64,000 bases of DNA from Zygaena filipendulae (GCA_907165275.2 OU015673.1:8087001-8151000); one strand, 5' to 3'. Shown: positions 54,201 through 58,099, counted from the first letter of the stretch. Notes: generated by a model from the sequence alone, not told the origin. Translations and numbers: made by a program.

Positions 54201-57200
54201 TTTAAAAATAATAATAATCCACTTCACAACACACAGCTCTACTTGATCCCACACTAAGCTATAAGCTTGTGTCGTGGAAACCAAGCAAACGTGGTATATA
54301 CTACATATTATTACATATATACTAGCTGTCCCTCGCGATTTCATCCGCGGTAATTTAGGAGTTCCCGCGGGAATTCCGGGATAAAAACTATCCTATCTTT
54401 TAAGTTGGACCATTTTATGAATGGTTACAAAATTTTATCAAAATCCGTTCAGTAGTTTCGGAGTCCATCGCGGACAAACTACGTGACACGTGATTTATAT
54501 ATATTAGATTATAATATAGATATATATATACACGCCCAGACTGGAAAATGGAACCACAAAGTCCACCCCCACCGGGAATCGAACCCTTTGATTAGCGGGT
54601 AGGCATGGTGACATCTGCGCCAATCGGGTCTTTACGAAGTCCCTATGCTTAGAGCCTGTCCAGATGAGGCGTTTTACGCGCGACTCGAGAACGCGCGTGT
54701 TCCCGAGATACTATAGAGCCACATAGATCCCGTCCAGATGCTCTCGCGCGTAAAACGCTTGCAACGCGTCGGACTCTCGACTCGCGCGTAAAACGCGTCA
54801 TCTGGACAGGCTCTTAGGAATAAAAAAATAAGTTTTTTTGTACACCTTTTTGATGGCAATAAACAATTTTATTATTATTATTATAATAATTAGCTTTTAT
54901 GTTTCACAAATTCGCTTGCGTACTGTACCTACTCCTAAATTATTTCCCGCGTTTGGTCCCAAACGTTATCCCTTCAAAGGTATACCTAATATTTTTTGTT
55001 ACTGAATAAGTAATATCAGTAATAAAGATAGACACAATGCCTTTTGTTAGGTGGGGATGTACTTATTGTCTGTCTTCGACATTTGTATATTTTTTCTATT
55101 ATTTATTAAGATTTGACGAAAAATTATTATACTGTATACCTAATGTTTCGGGATAATTCCTGAGTTTTATAAACATTAAAAAGACGATATTATCTATTTT
55201 TCTCATATCTTTTGCTATAATATGGCCTTAGCAGGTTTCAAATAGGATTTTTAACCGTTTAGTAACGCGTTCTTTAGCCGCCTCACTAATTGAATGTCGG
55301 TCTATAATTCTACGGCGTAGCGGCGTAGCGCTGTAGAGGCGTAGCCCCGTAGAGGCGTAGCACAGAAGCACCTAAACAGTGCTACGCTCTATGAATGGGG
55401 GTTGACCTATTTTTTTGTAGCACAAAGGTTTTTCGTTCATATATTTTGGTGTATGATAAAAATCAACATATCATCCAAATCTGACATTTTTCCATCATTA
55501 TCGTATAATTAATGACCCATTCATTATATTGAATGAGACGACGTTAAAAAACACCACTAGACTAAAAGTAAATGAGTGATAAATTAGTTTTCTGGCTCAC
55601 GACCTCTGCTTAGTTTGATGAAGTGAAAATATGGAAGTATTATGATGTGGATTTATAAAAACTAGTGGAGTTCAAATTTTACTCTTAGAAGCTGACGGAT
55701 TGCGAAGTGGCATTGAATAATTAGGTCCTGAGTACGCCATAACTGAGTTAACTTCTTTTTGCCAAAAATATCTAATACTAGCTCTTCCCCGCGGTTTCAC
55801 CAGCGTTAGTTTCGGAGATCCCGCGGGTATTCCAGGACAAAAAGTATCTCCTTCCCTGTACCCCTGAAAACGTGTATGCGAAATTTCATTACGATCGGTT
55901 TAGTTTTAAGACGTGAAAGTGTAACAGACAGACAGTGATACAGACAGACAGAATTAGTTTCACATTTATAATATTAAGTAGGGATATGCTCTAAAAAGAA
56001 AACTCTGGTAAAACCTCTGGTAGGTAAGGTAAAACCTCATCTCCATAGGAAATTTTACTTCTTAAAATTGACATATATATATACACACCGGCAGAATTAG
56101 CGGAACATAAAAAGGCGGAGTATAGAAATAATTACGTATATATATTAAAACAAATTATTATCAGGCATGAAGTAATAAACTAATATACATCTTTTAACAT
56201 CGATTTTAAGAAGTTTTTAGTTAAATTTTATTAAAAGTAATCAAAATTCAAAAAAAACAAAAAAGTCTCTAGTTTTTGAGAACACAGACAATGTTGCAAA
56301 TAAAAGTGGAATCACGAAGGGGAAACACACGTTATTAATCGTTCATTAATTTAGTGTTAAAACCACAGTAATCTTTAATTTGCAACATTATTTGTGTGCC
56401 TACAAATTAGAGAAAAAGTGTTTTTTTTATTATTATTTTAAATAAAATTTAATAATTTAATTACAAACTTTTAAAGTGTTAAAAGATGTATATTAATTTA
56501 TTACTTCACGTCTAATTATTATTTGTTTTAATATATATACGTAATTATTTCTATACTCTGCCTTTTTATGTTCCGCTAATTCTGCCGGTGTGTATATTTG
56601 GTAAATATTGCAAGTTATGACAATCTTGTACCTAATAAAAATAGAAGCTCTATAGGATTTCGTTAGTAGGTATTAGTATTAAAGTTGTAAAATGGGATAA
56701 TATGAATTATAACTTTTGATGATACCTAGACTTTAATTTAAAAAATATTTTCGGGGAAAAATAACAAAAACATTAACAGCGCGATCGTAACAGGCTTCGT
56801 TGATTTTTTACTCACTTCGTTAGCTCGATCGAGAGCATAACTCAAATTGATTTGGCGTACTCATGACGTGACGTATTTCCAGAAACGTGGTGGTCTATTC
56901 GATGTTACAAATTCCAATAATCACTCGTATTTCTGTTGTCTATAGCCATCATAATATAAGGAAGTCGCAATTATTCTGAGTGCTATAAATGGACAAATTT
57001 AAGATGCAGATCACCCCGACATGCTAGGTTAGGTTTGACTTGTACTGCAGATCACGACGCGTAAGTCGAGCGAGCGTAGAAAGCGTGCCGCGGCAGAGAT
57101 GCGCCAAAAACATGCTTCACATATAAATAAGACTACTGGGTACGTCCAATATGTTTTACTAACCTTATAAGATAAAAGTCAATCCAGAATTAACGTAACC

Positions 57201-57842
57201 TCAAATAACATCTCGAAAAGCTCTGTATCTTTTATCTTATTTATCAAATTAAGTAGTGAAGTACCACATAATATAAAAATTTGACAGTATTATAAAATAA
57301 AATAAAAAAAATTGAATGACTAATCATTTCCCTTACATGATTTTATTTAATTTTTGCGCTGCCACGCTAACTTACTACTCCATCGATCATCATGAAATTT
57401 TCCATACAGGTGTACAAACAATTTTGAAGAAATATGACACACGGGTGATACTTTTACAGCTACATAGTACCTAATATATAACACCAGTTGTGCCCCGCGG
57501 TTTCACCTGCATTAATTTCAGAGTTCCCGCGGGAATCCCGGGATAAAAAGTACCCTATGTGTTAATCTGATGTACAAGCTATATTATTGTAAAGTTTCAT
57601 TTAAATCCATCCAGTAGTTTTTGCGTGAAAGAGTAACAAACATCCATCCATCCATACATTCTTACAAACTTTCGCGTTTATAATATTAGTAGATGTCAGT
57701 TTCTGGCATCGCCGGAGCCCTCACCAGCGATAACGAGCACGTCGATGAGCGCCAGCACCGCCAGGCTGGCGAGGCTGACCGGGTCCTCCCAGCGCACGTC
57801 GTCCAGCAGCGCGGCGCACGCGCTCTCGTTCAGCGAGCGCAT
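6054..57842 (-). CDS. Oamb: Octopamine receptor, OAMB (alpha-adrenergic-like) type; whole gene, 8 coding exons
   Basis: Class A amine GPCR of the plasma membrane. OAMB receptors bind octopamine and, in insects, raise intracellular calcium and cAMP (family knowledge). Coding joins, minus strand: 57842-57725, 40252-40110, 15807-15571, 14946-14736, 9960-9804, 8320-8041, 7451-7234, 6222-6054. All introns are GT-AG and phases agree (1,0,0,1,2,0,2), giving 510 residues. Visible hallmarks: sequon N5-E-S, N41 (TM1), D69 (TM2), C96 and the amine-binding D103 in TM3, DRY 120-122, TM5 serines S198 and S202, a long basic third loop (about 225-390), FxxCWxPFF at 403-411 in TM6, NPLIY 443-447 in TM7, then a Cys-rich tail (C463, C465, C467). 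Similarity to Drosophila OAMB is recalled in every exon, including the loop stretch around [10 protein letters not shown]. Only one set of TM6/TM7 exons is seen, although fly OAMB has alternative 3' exons. Confidence 0.96.
6518..6674. mobile_element. MITE with ATGCTACTGCTCCACCTGCG ends
   Basis: Terminal inverted repeats ATGCTACTGCTCCACCTGCG / CGCAGGTGGAGCAGTAGCAT. A second copy sits at 15140-15306. It is inserted inside the intron 7 minisatellite. Confidence 0.8.
6829..6975 (+). mobile_element. Dispersed insect retroelement 3' fragment
   Basis: A (TCA)n run followed by CAGCAGTCCACTGCTGGACA and AGGCCTCTCC. I recall this sequence as a very common dispersed repeat in insect genomes; which element it derives from I cannot say. 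It splits the minisatellite. Confidence 0.55.
7234..7451 (-). CDS. Oamb: Oamb exon 7: TM6-TM7
   Basis: The acceptor GGTTGCAG|GTG lies at 7452 and the donor TTTTAG|GTAAGA at 7233. Residues 383-454 include [13 protein letters not shown] at the base of TM6, FVFCWLPFF in TM6 and [11 protein letters not shown] in TM7, followed by ALFSKDF. It leaves in phase 2, completing an Arg codon with exon 8. Confidence 0.96.
8041..8320 (-). CDS. Oamb: Oamb exon 6: third intracellular loop, second part
   Basis: The acceptor CTTTTCCAG|GC lies at 8321 and the donor GCCCAG|GTAACG at 8040. Residues 289-382 contain [10 protein letters not shown], an SPSRSPSPS run and the conserved MGKRNIKAQ end. Ser/Arg-rich loop sequence of this kind is a likely kinase target (inference). 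The frame stays open past the donor for 57 more codons to a stop at 7867-7869. Confidence 0.94.
8495..8692 (+). mobile_element. Helitron copy in Oamb intron 5
   Basis: CTGT microsatellite start, then GAAACCGCGGGCACAGCTAG and the CTAGT terminus. It lies 175 bp upstream of exon 6 in transcription order. Confidence 0.65.
9206..9455 (+). repeat. Dispersed repeat, paired with 41968-42240
   Basis: Shares GTCGCCGGGTG, AAATGTATTAAA, TTTTGGGAATAT, ATACTTGGGA, TTAGAGCATTTGCTCT and other blocks in the same order with 41968-42240. No protein is recognisable in either copy. Confidence 0.6.
9553..9785. mobile_element. Decayed TCAACATGCCCAT MITE carrying a retroelement RT tail
   Basis: The left side resembles the GTCAGTTAG...AATAGACA arm and the right side the TTTAGTCACCATGCCCATTG arm of the 13295-13619 family. 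Between them, minus strand about 9660-9740, lies a short reading resembling a reverse transcriptase C-terminus ([10 protein letters not shown]). It adjoins the exon 5 donor. Confidence 0.5.
9804..9960 (-). CDS. Oamb: Oamb exon 5: third intracellular loop, first part
   Basis: The acceptor TTATTACAG|GAGG lies at 9961 and the donor AGAAG|GTAATT at 9803. Residues 237-288 contain [12 protein letters not shown] and a Ser/Asn/Thr-rich stretch ending SPERLR, the order found in the fly receptor's third loop. Phase 1 in, phase 2 out. Confidence 0.93.
10018..10297. mobile_element. MITE with CAGGGCCCTTATTC ends, next to the exon 5 acceptor
   Basis: Terminal inverted repeats CAGGGCCCTTATTCTCTATG / CATAGTGAATAAGGGCCCTG. 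The inner end lies 57 bp from the exon 5 acceptor. Partial relatives are seen at about 19684-19760 and 46550-46673. Confidence 0.75.
10307..10592 (+). mobile_element. Helitron copy with internal GATAAA-rich insertion
   Basis: TCCTAACAATATTATAAATG start, CCGCGGGTGAAACTGCG near the end. A (GATAAA)n run and about 90 bp of unrelated sequence split the usual TTGTTACG...ACGGCTCAACC junction. Confidence 0.65.
11447..11673 (+). mobile_element. Diverged Helitron copy in Oamb intron 4
   Basis: Ends CCGCGTGGGACAGCTAGT with the GGGAACTTCGAAATTATCGC block typical of the family. The 5' half is of a different subtype. Confidence 0.55.
12393..12541. mobile_element. Fold-back element with AGCCCGCT ends
   Basis: Ends AAGCCCGCT / AGCGGGCTT enclose TCTCGCGAGA-type palindromes and repeated TTCTCACAAGATTCTCG. 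No reading frame. Confidence 0.55.
13121..13815. mobile_element. Long-TIR element with a nested MITE
   Basis: About 65-bp inverted repeats (GACTAAATAAAAACTAAAGA / TCTTTAGTTTTTATTTGGTC and flanks). The TCAACATGCCCAT MITE at 13295-13619 lies inside, so this element is the older insertion. Confidence 0.7.
13295..13619. mobile_element. MITE with GGGATGTTGACTA ends and TGACGTCA palindromes
   Basis: Ends GGGATGTTGACTA / TAGTCAACATGCCC. Subterminal GTCCGTCAGTTAG / GTCCGTCTTGTAG arms and two GTGACGTCAC palindromes characterise the family, which recurs at 20385-20721, 21624-21940, 38024-38374 and 38375-38677. Confidence 0.8.
14155..14430. mobile_element. Fold-back MITE, AATTTGTCAGACA family
   Basis: Near-palindromic: GATCACACCACTCTAAATTG mirrors CAATTTAGAGTAGTGTGATC, with GAGAGAGAG / CTCTCTCTC arms. 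A second copy lies at 17133-17399. Confidence 0.75.
14439..14729. mobile_element. MITE abutting the exon 4 splice donor
   Basis: Ends TGGACGCAGATAAGCAATAAC (shown to 20: TGGACGCAGATAAGCAATAA) and ATTGCTTATCTATGTCCA. The right end reaches to within six intron bases of the exon 4 donor GTGAGT. It contains a 44-bp palindromic insertion at 14469-14512. Confidence 0.8.
14469..14512. mobile_element. 44-bp palindromic micro-insertion with 8-bp duplication
   Basis: CATGGACCAATTAAA mirrors TTTAATTGGTCCATG. It is flanked on both sides by ATGTTAAC (14461-14468 and 14513-14520). The sister MITE at 4820-5072 has the empty site with a single ACGTTAAC. Confidence 0.8.
14736..14946 (-). CDS. Oamb: Oamb exon 4: second extracellular loop and TM5
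   Basis: The acceptor GTCTTCCAG|CCT lies at 14947 and the donor AAAG|GTGAGT at 14735. Residues 167-236 include the loop [13 protein letters not shown], the TM5 serines S198 and S202 with P206, and the start of loop 3 (INQGFRTTK). A MITE begins in the intron immediately after the donor hexamer. Confidence 0.95.
15140..15306. mobile_element. MITE with ATGCTACTGCTCCACTTGCG ends
   Basis: Second copy of the 6518-6674 family, in the 624-bp intron 3 between exons 3 and 4. Confidence 0.8.
15571..15807 (-). CDS. Oamb: Oamb exon 3: TM3-TM4
   Basis: The acceptor TTCAAG|GTATGG lies at 15808 and the donor AAAAAA|GTGAGT at 15570. The exon encodes residues 88-166, including [17 protein letters not shown] with ligand-binding D103, the DRY triplet 120-122 and TM4 ([16 protein letters not shown]). 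Phase 0 at both ends. Confidence 0.96.
17133..17399. mobile_element. Fold-back MITE with AAGCGCTTATTAGACT ends
   Basis: Ends AAAGCGCTTATTAGACTTA / AGTCTAATAAGCGCTTT. The interior is as in 14155-14430 with AG-rich and CT-rich arms. Confidence 0.75.
18615..18790 (+). repeat. Dispersed lepidopteran repeat (GGGGGCAAACGGGC type)
   Basis: Contains GGGGGCAAACGGGCAAGTGG, CTGATGGTAAGTGATTACCG, CCGCCCATAGACA and GTGCGTTGCCG in the order of a very common moth/butterfly repeat. Non-coding. Confidence 0.55.
19902..20097 (-). mobile_element. Helitron copy
   Basis: The left end ACTAGCTGCATGCCCCGCGG is the reverse of the CTAGT terminus; the right end is CATCTTTAATATTAG. Near full length. Confidence 0.75.
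20385..20721. mobile_element. TGACGTCA-bearing MITE
   Basis: Ends ATGGGCATGTGGACTAATTT and AAAAGTAGTCCACAGCCC. TGACGTCA palindromes at 20515-20522 and 20568-20575. A diverged copy at about 20767-21070 lies inside a Helitron-like unit (20725-21252). Confidence 0.8.
21624..21940. mobile_element. TGACGTCA-bearing MITE
   Basis: Ends TGGGGATGTTGACT and TTGTCAACATGCCCATT, with two GTGACGTCAC palindromes. Opposite orientation to 20385-20721. Confidence 0.8.
22304..22676 (-). mobile_element. Helitron copy with an internal insertion
   Basis: ACTAGCTGTGCCCCGCAGTT at the left, TTTATAATATTAGTAGGAC at the right. About 185 bp of unrelated AT-rich sequence separates GGGAATT from TTCTGGGATAAAAAGTACCC. Confidence 0.7.
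23366..23663 (+). mobile_element. Helitron copy
   Basis: Starts TCCTTACTAATATTATAAAT and ends CCGCGGGGCACAGCTAGT. The longer middle contains a partial internal duplication (two TACACGTTGT blocks). Confidence 0.75.
24606..24864 (-). mobile_element. tRNA-derived SINE
   Basis: On the minus strand the head has pol III-like boxes (TGGCGCAATGG and GGTTCGATTCC), then a body ending GTTGTGAAGTGGATTATTAT with an (ATT)n tail. Copies recur at 50640-50890 and 54206-54630. It is a retroposon, not a functional tRNA: no sound acceptor stem is seen. Confidence 0.75.
25250..25475. mobile_element. Fold-back MITE
   Basis: GTATGTGCTACCTACTGATC and GAAGTCGGTGCCAAGCCC are mirrored by GGGCTTGGCACCGACTTC and GATCAGTAGGTC...GTAGCACATAC. 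No coding capacity. Confidence 0.7.
25505..25622. repeat. Short tandem array of AATTGGTCCAATTCGC-like units
   Basis: Units of about 17 bp (CAATCGGTCCAGTTCA, CAATCGGTCCAATTTG and variants) repeat six or so times with alternation of GGTCCA and its near complement. Confidence 0.55.
28056..28147. repeat. Left 92-bp target-site duplication of the non-LTR insertion
   Basis: Identical over 92 bases to 37674-37765 (ATATTCCACAGCTAAGGATC through GATGATATATAGCCTAT), in the same orientation. The left copy adjoins the element's TTTGTATTTGTATTTGTT tail (minus-strand AACAAATACAAATAC). Confidence 0.85.
28226..28740 (-). pseudogene. Non-LTR element, second half of RNase H and C-terminal tail
   Basis: Continues the interrupted domain with [20 protein letters not shown], the C-terminal RNase H signature with catalytic Asp. 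It then has a tail with a [18 protein letters not shown] zinc-like C-x2-C...H...C pattern and a stop at 28228-28226. The target ATCC/GGAT lies at 28737-28740. Confidence 0.85.
28741..29405 (+). repeat. Gypsy 5' LTR
   Basis: TGTAACGTGG...CCCGTTTCA, 665 bp, the same length as the 3' LTR and nearly identical where compared. It is followed by the primer binding site. Confidence 0.88.
29407..29420 (+). promoter_or_regulatory. Gypsy primer binding site
   Basis: TGGCGCCCGATTGG directly after the LTR. The first ten bases fit the 3' end of a tRNA-Lys-type primer (TCGGGCGCCA); the later bases do not clearly match. Confidence 0.6.
29574..30845 (+). CDS. gag: Gypsy gag polyprotein
   Basis: 423 residues beginning [13 protein letters not shown]. 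It packages element RNA in the cytoplasmic particle. A capsid-like middle ([20 protein letters not shown]) matches the retrotransposon gag core pattern. The C-terminus has a CCHC knuckle [14 protein letters not shown] and a second knuckle [14 protein letters not shown] in which the His is Tyr. Gag ends at TAA 30843-30845, preceded by a heptamer A-AAA-AAC, and pol lies in the -1 frame. An intact frame suggests a recent insertion. Confidence 0.88.
   Translation: MDFETFNSNLLNKRELQYEVTIRGVEPAGTVVELRRQLSSLVNNFELGDLVSTIDVCADCEEVERSLNFIDNKLILFESTGDKNLVPKIQTFLIHLYYRLQRIDVSESDDFSKLYGNLVEKFSELKKRFDCKYNLLEKPLSTSSCIDDQSNVVVSASDGNIIVHCDKNFVSELHKFTFCGEGCPRSFIQKVEEFAFSRNLTTVKLYNQAFELFSGPALHWFRSYKDTLLNWENLKVKLFEDFDIIDYDYKLLREIQDRTQGKDESIVIYLAIMSCLFSKLTCKLSEEEQLKILLRNIRPQYDVIVMQSSIKCIEDLKSVCKKFEFHLDRSKNFKEPPSKSDSSITTEFIYKSKNITRTFVSSVDSSAVFCVRCRVQGHSLRQCKEERRLICFKCGLDGYRSTECPNCNKNSKNVNKPVSNQKN
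30836..30842 (+). promoter_or_regulatory. Putative -1 ribosomal frameshift site, gag-pol
   Basis: A-AAA-AAC is in register with the gag codons CAA AAA AAC TAA. After a -1 slip the frame stays open without a stop from 30842 into pol. No downstream pseudoknot was worked out. Confidence 0.65.
30842..34012 (+). CDS. pol: Gypsy pol polyprotein (protease, RT, RNase H, integrase)
   Basis: Reached from gag by -1 shift; it has no usual ATG near its start (the first long reading begins at a TTG, 30956). Numbered from 30956: protease DSG at 30-32 ([13 protein letters not shown]), reverse transcriptase with YLDD at 340-343, RNase H with HCDAS (D492), and integrase. The integrase has an HHCC-type finger ([17 protein letters not shown]) and a DDE core D749, D809, E845 with the D-35-E spacing of retroviral integrases. 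The frame is uninterrupted to a TGA at 34010-34012. Ty3/Gypsy order (RT before IN) is clear. Confidence 0.9.
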   Translation, partial: LIGENQSCHVNNNNKFSEKEWSDWLSYLKLFTSTYNTSLILNNNNQLDNERPYVNICVNNLILCGLLDSGSSVTILGNNSHHLFLKQGYKLDQKLRIRVKTASGQDVFSLGVINLPVNFNGLVHKITFHIIPDIEYYLILGIDFWKSFNLLPSCIKNVNLVKPSACISSLGDNFKHVLPFNDLSLENQNRAMSIISQFRDISTEVRPLGRTNLVTHRIDTGDHEPIRQRCYRLSPEKQRILIEEVDTMLQLDVIEPCESPWLSPVLITPKKDGKWRFCLDSRKLNSITKKDAYKLPFITEILDSLRDAKFLSSVDIAKAFWEIPLAEEDRNKTAFYVPGRGMFRFKVTPFGLTNAPATQQRFMDLLFTPEFENRVFWYLDDIIVISNDFDDHISLLSRVLDRLKYANITINFEKSCFFRQELKYLGYIVDQKGLRTDPDKVKAILDIPVPTTRRELKKFLGTASWYRRFVPNFSTLSGPLNALTSNGKKAPSFKWTSEADVAFTKLKQALVDTPVLACPDFSRPFFVHCDASNFGIGAMLTQEIDGNEKPVAYFSRSLSKQQRNYSITERELLSVILSLEHWRCYLDNGSQFTIYTDHAALQWFLNLDNPSGRLARWTIRLSAFNFVIKHKKGKEHVVPDVLSRSVNVDAIDSASNDDWYNKTYRSCEENQGNLANFKIINGNLYKFISTKSLLTSEYDWKLVIPQEKRNDIIKANHSEPTAGHFGVHKTFKKISLRYFWPGLYNSICKYISLCEVCKSYKYQNHATLGVMGQPKVCCRPFQCLSIDLVGPLPMSRKLNRFMLVVNCCFSKYCLLFPIKRATTNIIYKILEEYVFLVYGIPQTLIMDNGTQFISNQLQELFDRYKIPQVHFVPKYCPQVNSVERYNRTIITAVSTFIENDHRSWDLNLPKIQFAINSSVNEVTGYTPAFLVFGRELVSCGSIYGNESDGIDNYDDVVFAPRDEYADNIGYLVPVLDSVQTKIWHAHNKNCKYYNLRRKSHEFNVGDIVWRRNYQLSDAGKYFSAKLAPKFIKCTVLNKFSPLVYELGDLNGHLLGR
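34141..34156 (+). promoter_or_regulatory. Gypsy polypurine tract
   Basis: GGGGCGAGCGGGGTAC directly before the 3' LTR: purine-rich, expected primer for plus-strand synthesis. Confidence 0.6.
34157..34821 (+). repeat. Gypsy 3' LTR
   Basis: TGTAACGTGG...CCCGTTTCA, 665 bp. Instead of flanking host DNA it runs into TTG and then the inverted copy. Confidence 0.88.
34838..35509 (-). repeat. Inverted LTR copy of the Gypsy element
   Basis: Reverse complement of the LTR, about 672 bp. It carries several small differences (for example a short change near 35010-35060 and 35405-35415). On its inner side it is followed by a primer-binding-site remnant (AATCGGGCGCCA, 34825-34836), which normally follows a 5' LTR. 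Confidence 0.85.
35638..36517 (-). pseudogene. Inverted, truncated Gypsy pol (integrase end)
   Basis: Minus-strand copy of the last roughly 285 codons of pol, beginning [15 protein letters not shown] and including the whole DDE core. It differs from the forward copy in a few residues (GNEGDG for GNESDG, LAPVL for LVPVL, a different C-terminus because the TGA is not kept). It is in frame with the adjoining non-LTR RNase H fragment. Confidence 0.85.
36546..37673 (-). pseudogene. Non-LTR element RT C-terminus and first half of RNase H
   Basis: The reading enters inside RT at [12 protein letters not shown] and continues through [17 protein letters not shown] and the RNase H motifs [20 protein letters not shown] and [12 protein letters not shown]. 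It stops being native at TLQWI, where the Gypsy insertion begins. RNase H catalytic Asp, Glu and Asp are visible; the fourth lies in the separated part. The first codons of the open frame (MILSCGI) come from the flanking duplication, not the element. Confidence 0.85.
37674..37765. repeat. Right 92-bp target-site duplication
   Basis: Identical to 28056-28147. Its sequence supplies the apparent ATG of the neighbouring minus-strand reading frame. Confidence 0.85.
38024..38374. mobile_element. TGACGTCA-bearing MITE
   Basis: Ends ATGGGCATGTTGACTAATTT / AAAAGTAGTCCACATCCCCAT. Followed directly, sharing its edge, by a second copy in opposite orientation (38375-38677). Confidence 0.8.
38375..38677. 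mobile_element. TGACGTCA-bearing MITE, inverted neighbour
   Basis: Starts at the GTCCGTCAGTTAG arm and ends TTTAGTCAAGTAGCC. One GTGACGTCAC and one GTGACGTCAA are seen. Confidence 0.75.
38745..38944 (+). mobile_element. Helitron copy
   Basis: TCCTACTATTACATATTATA start; GAAACCGCGGGGCACGGCTAGT at the end (CTAGT 38940-38944). It has the GGATGTTTGGATGTTTGTTA subtype interior. Confidence 0.75.
39640..39857 (+). mobile_element. Helitron copy, tail-to-tail with the next
   Basis: TCCTCGTATTATATTATAAA start; ends CACGGGTTACAGCTAGC. Eleven bases separate it from the oppositely oriented copy at 39869. Confidence 0.7.
39869..40067 (-). mobile_element. Helitron copy 42 bp downstream of the exon 2 donor
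   Basis: ACTAGCTGTGCCCGGCGGTT at the left; TTTATAATATTAGTAAGA at the right. Lies in intron 2 beside the donor at 40109. Confidence 0.75.
40110..40252 (-). CDS. Oamb: Oamb exon 2: TM1-TM2
   Basis: The acceptor TTGTTACAG|GC lies at 40253 and the donor GAG|GTAGGA at 40109. The exon encodes residues 40-87, with the TM1 asparagine ([10 protein letters not shown]) and the TM2 LAVADLL aspartate. It enters in phase 1 and leaves in phase 0. It is closely flanked on both sides by Helitron copies. Confidence 0.95.
40319..40499 (-). mobile_element. Helitron copy upstream of the exon 2 acceptor
   Basis: ACTAGCTTTTCGCTGCGTTG at the left, 66 bp from the acceptor. The right end AATAGTAAGG is decayed. Confidence 0.65.
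41850..41882. repeat. (AC)n microsatellite
   Basis: About 16 uninterrupted AC units, followed closely by ATATCATATGATGATATCATG-like self-complementary repeats at about 41934-41968. Confidence 0.9.
44695..44880 (-). pseudogene. Non-LTR reverse transcriptase C-terminal remnant
   Basis: The minus-strand reading gives [19 protein letters not shown] and [22 protein letters not shown] segments, the same tail as at 51180-51546. No upstream RT core is present. Confidence 0.55.
45070..45312. mobile_element. Fold-back MITE
   Basis: ACCGCCGCACTCAGAGTCGA mirrors TCGACTCTGAGTGCGGCGGT and the pairing continues for about 70 bp (CTGCCGCAATCAGA / TCTGATTGCGGCA). Confidence 0.8.
45667..45848 (-). mobile_element. 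Helitron copy
   Basis: ACTAGCTGGGCCCCGCGGTT start, TTTCACATC end. Directly joined to an oppositely oriented copy. Confidence 0.7.
45849..46065 (+). mobile_element. Helitron copy
   Basis: TCCCTACTAATATTATAAATG start with a CTGT microsatellite, ending GTGAAACCGTGGGGGTCAGC near CCAGT (a degraded CTAGT). Confidence 0.7.
47520..48290 (-). pseudogene. Decayed retroelement 3' region
   Basis: Starts with a (CAAAGTT)n run at 47521-47540. At about 47985-48100 the minus strand reads like an RT C-terminal tail ([20 protein letters not shown]). Frames are short and broken; the assignment is tentative. Confidence 0.35.
50640..50890 (+). mobile_element. tRNA-derived SINE, diverged
   Basis: B-box-like GGTTCGATTCC at 50701-50711, then CAGACTGGGCGTGTTTATAT and TTGTGAAGTGA, the same body as 24606-24864. 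It lies directly before the RT remnant. Confidence 0.7.
51180..51546 (+). pseudogene. Non-LTR reverse transcriptase C-terminal fragment
   Basis: The end of an open frame that starts at 50887 inside a SINE. The recognisable part has [36 protein letters not shown] and [12 protein letters not shown], the tail shared by a large family of insect LINE RTs. The upstream residues of the frame are not recognised; no catalytic RT motifs are present. Confidence 0.6.
52431..53225. mobile_element. Large fold-back element holding two smaller fold-backs
   Basis: The outer arms GTAAATCGACATCAAGCCAG / CTGGCTTGACGTCGATTTAC extend about 50 bp. Inside lie an AATACAGTTGC unit (about 52695-52985) and a GGAACCGTCATTGCAAAGAG unit (52999-53117) with mirror arm CTCTTTGCAATGACAG. 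Confidence 0.7.
54206..54630 (-). mobile_element. tRNA-derived SINE split by a Helitron
   Basis: The left part AATCCACTTCACAACACACA...ATTACATAT and the right part CAGACTGGAAAATGGAACC...CCAATCGGGTC are contiguous in the copy at 24606-24864. A Helitron (54321-54510) lies between them. Confidence 0.8.
54321..54510 (-). mobile_element. Helitron inserted in a SINE
   Basis: ACTAGCTGTCCCTCGCGATT start and TATATATATTAGATT end. Insertion is at an AT dinucleotide context as expected of Helitrons. Confidence 0.75.
54650..54813. mobile_element. Fold-back MITE
   Basis: TTAGAGCCTGTCCAGATGAG mirrors CATCTGGACAGGCTCTTA. The interior is rich in CGCGCGTAAAACGC and its complement. Confidence 0.8.
55777..55984 (-). 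mobile_element. Helitron copy
   Basis: ACTAGCTCTTCCCCGCGGTT start and CACATTTATAATATTAAGTA end, near full length. Confidence 0.75.
56082..56597. mobile_element. Long-TIR element, about 515 bp
   Basis: ACACACCGGCAGAATTAGCG mirrors CGCTAATTCTGCCGGTGTGT, and the pairing runs inward for well over 100 bp (TTACGTATATATATTAAAAC and more). Flanking TA fits a mariner/Tc-type insertion (inference). No transposase. Confidence 0.8.
57483..57692 (-). mobile_element. Helitron copy beside the exon 1 donor
   Basis: CCAGTTGTGCCCCGCGGTTT start and GTTTATAATATTAGTAG end. Lies 32 bp inside intron 1. Confidence 0.75.
57725..57842 (-). CDS. Oamb: Oamb exon 1: start codon, extracellular N-terminus, start of TM1
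   Basis: The ATG at 57842-57840 sits in a purine-rich context (GGGACCATG). The exon encodes 39 residues plus one base, beginning [13 protein letters not shown] and ending VLVIA, where the donor is G|GTGAGG (phase 1). The NES sequon at residue 5 fits an extracellular N-terminus. The exon and its upstream 80 bases are very GC-rich, unlike the AT-rich surroundings. The exon is too short to show on its own as a minus-strand reading frame. It was identified because its last codons fit the [12 protein letters not shown] join of the family. Confidence 0.9.
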
Positions 57843-58099
57843 GGTCCCCGCGCACCGCGCCGGCGCCGCGCGCGCTCGCCCGCGCCGCGCATCGCCCGTG
57901 GGCGCGCGCTAGGGCGGCGGGGGCGGCATGCTGAACGCTGTACCTAGCCGCATAGGAAAGAATATAATTATTAACGAGTCGATTGCACCCATCATAGAGA
58001 ACATAAAATAACTACAGAGGACGGTCGCAAAGGAAGTAAGATCAATAATAATCTTAATATATATAAATTATGCGACACGTTCTTTGTACTCCTAAGTAG

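Larger units (their letters stand above)
40253..57724 (-). other. Oamb intron 1, 17.5 kb
   Basis: No coding exon is seen. It holds Helitrons (40319, 41.1-41.65, 42.25-42.6, 43.9, 45.67-46.07, 46.94, 49.65, 54.3, 55.8, 57.5 kb), fold-back MITEs (45070, 52431, 54650, 56082), SINEs (50640, 54206), RT remnants (44.7, 47.9, 51.2 kb) and a CA microsatellite. I see nothing recognisable in 42.65-43.9, 47.1-47.5, 48.3-49.6, 53.3-54.1 and 54.9-55.3 kb. Confidence 0.7.

Noticed and set aside
57693..57947. 84-codon Arg-rich plus-strand frame
   Set aside because: Antisense of Oamb exon 1 and its GC-rich leader.
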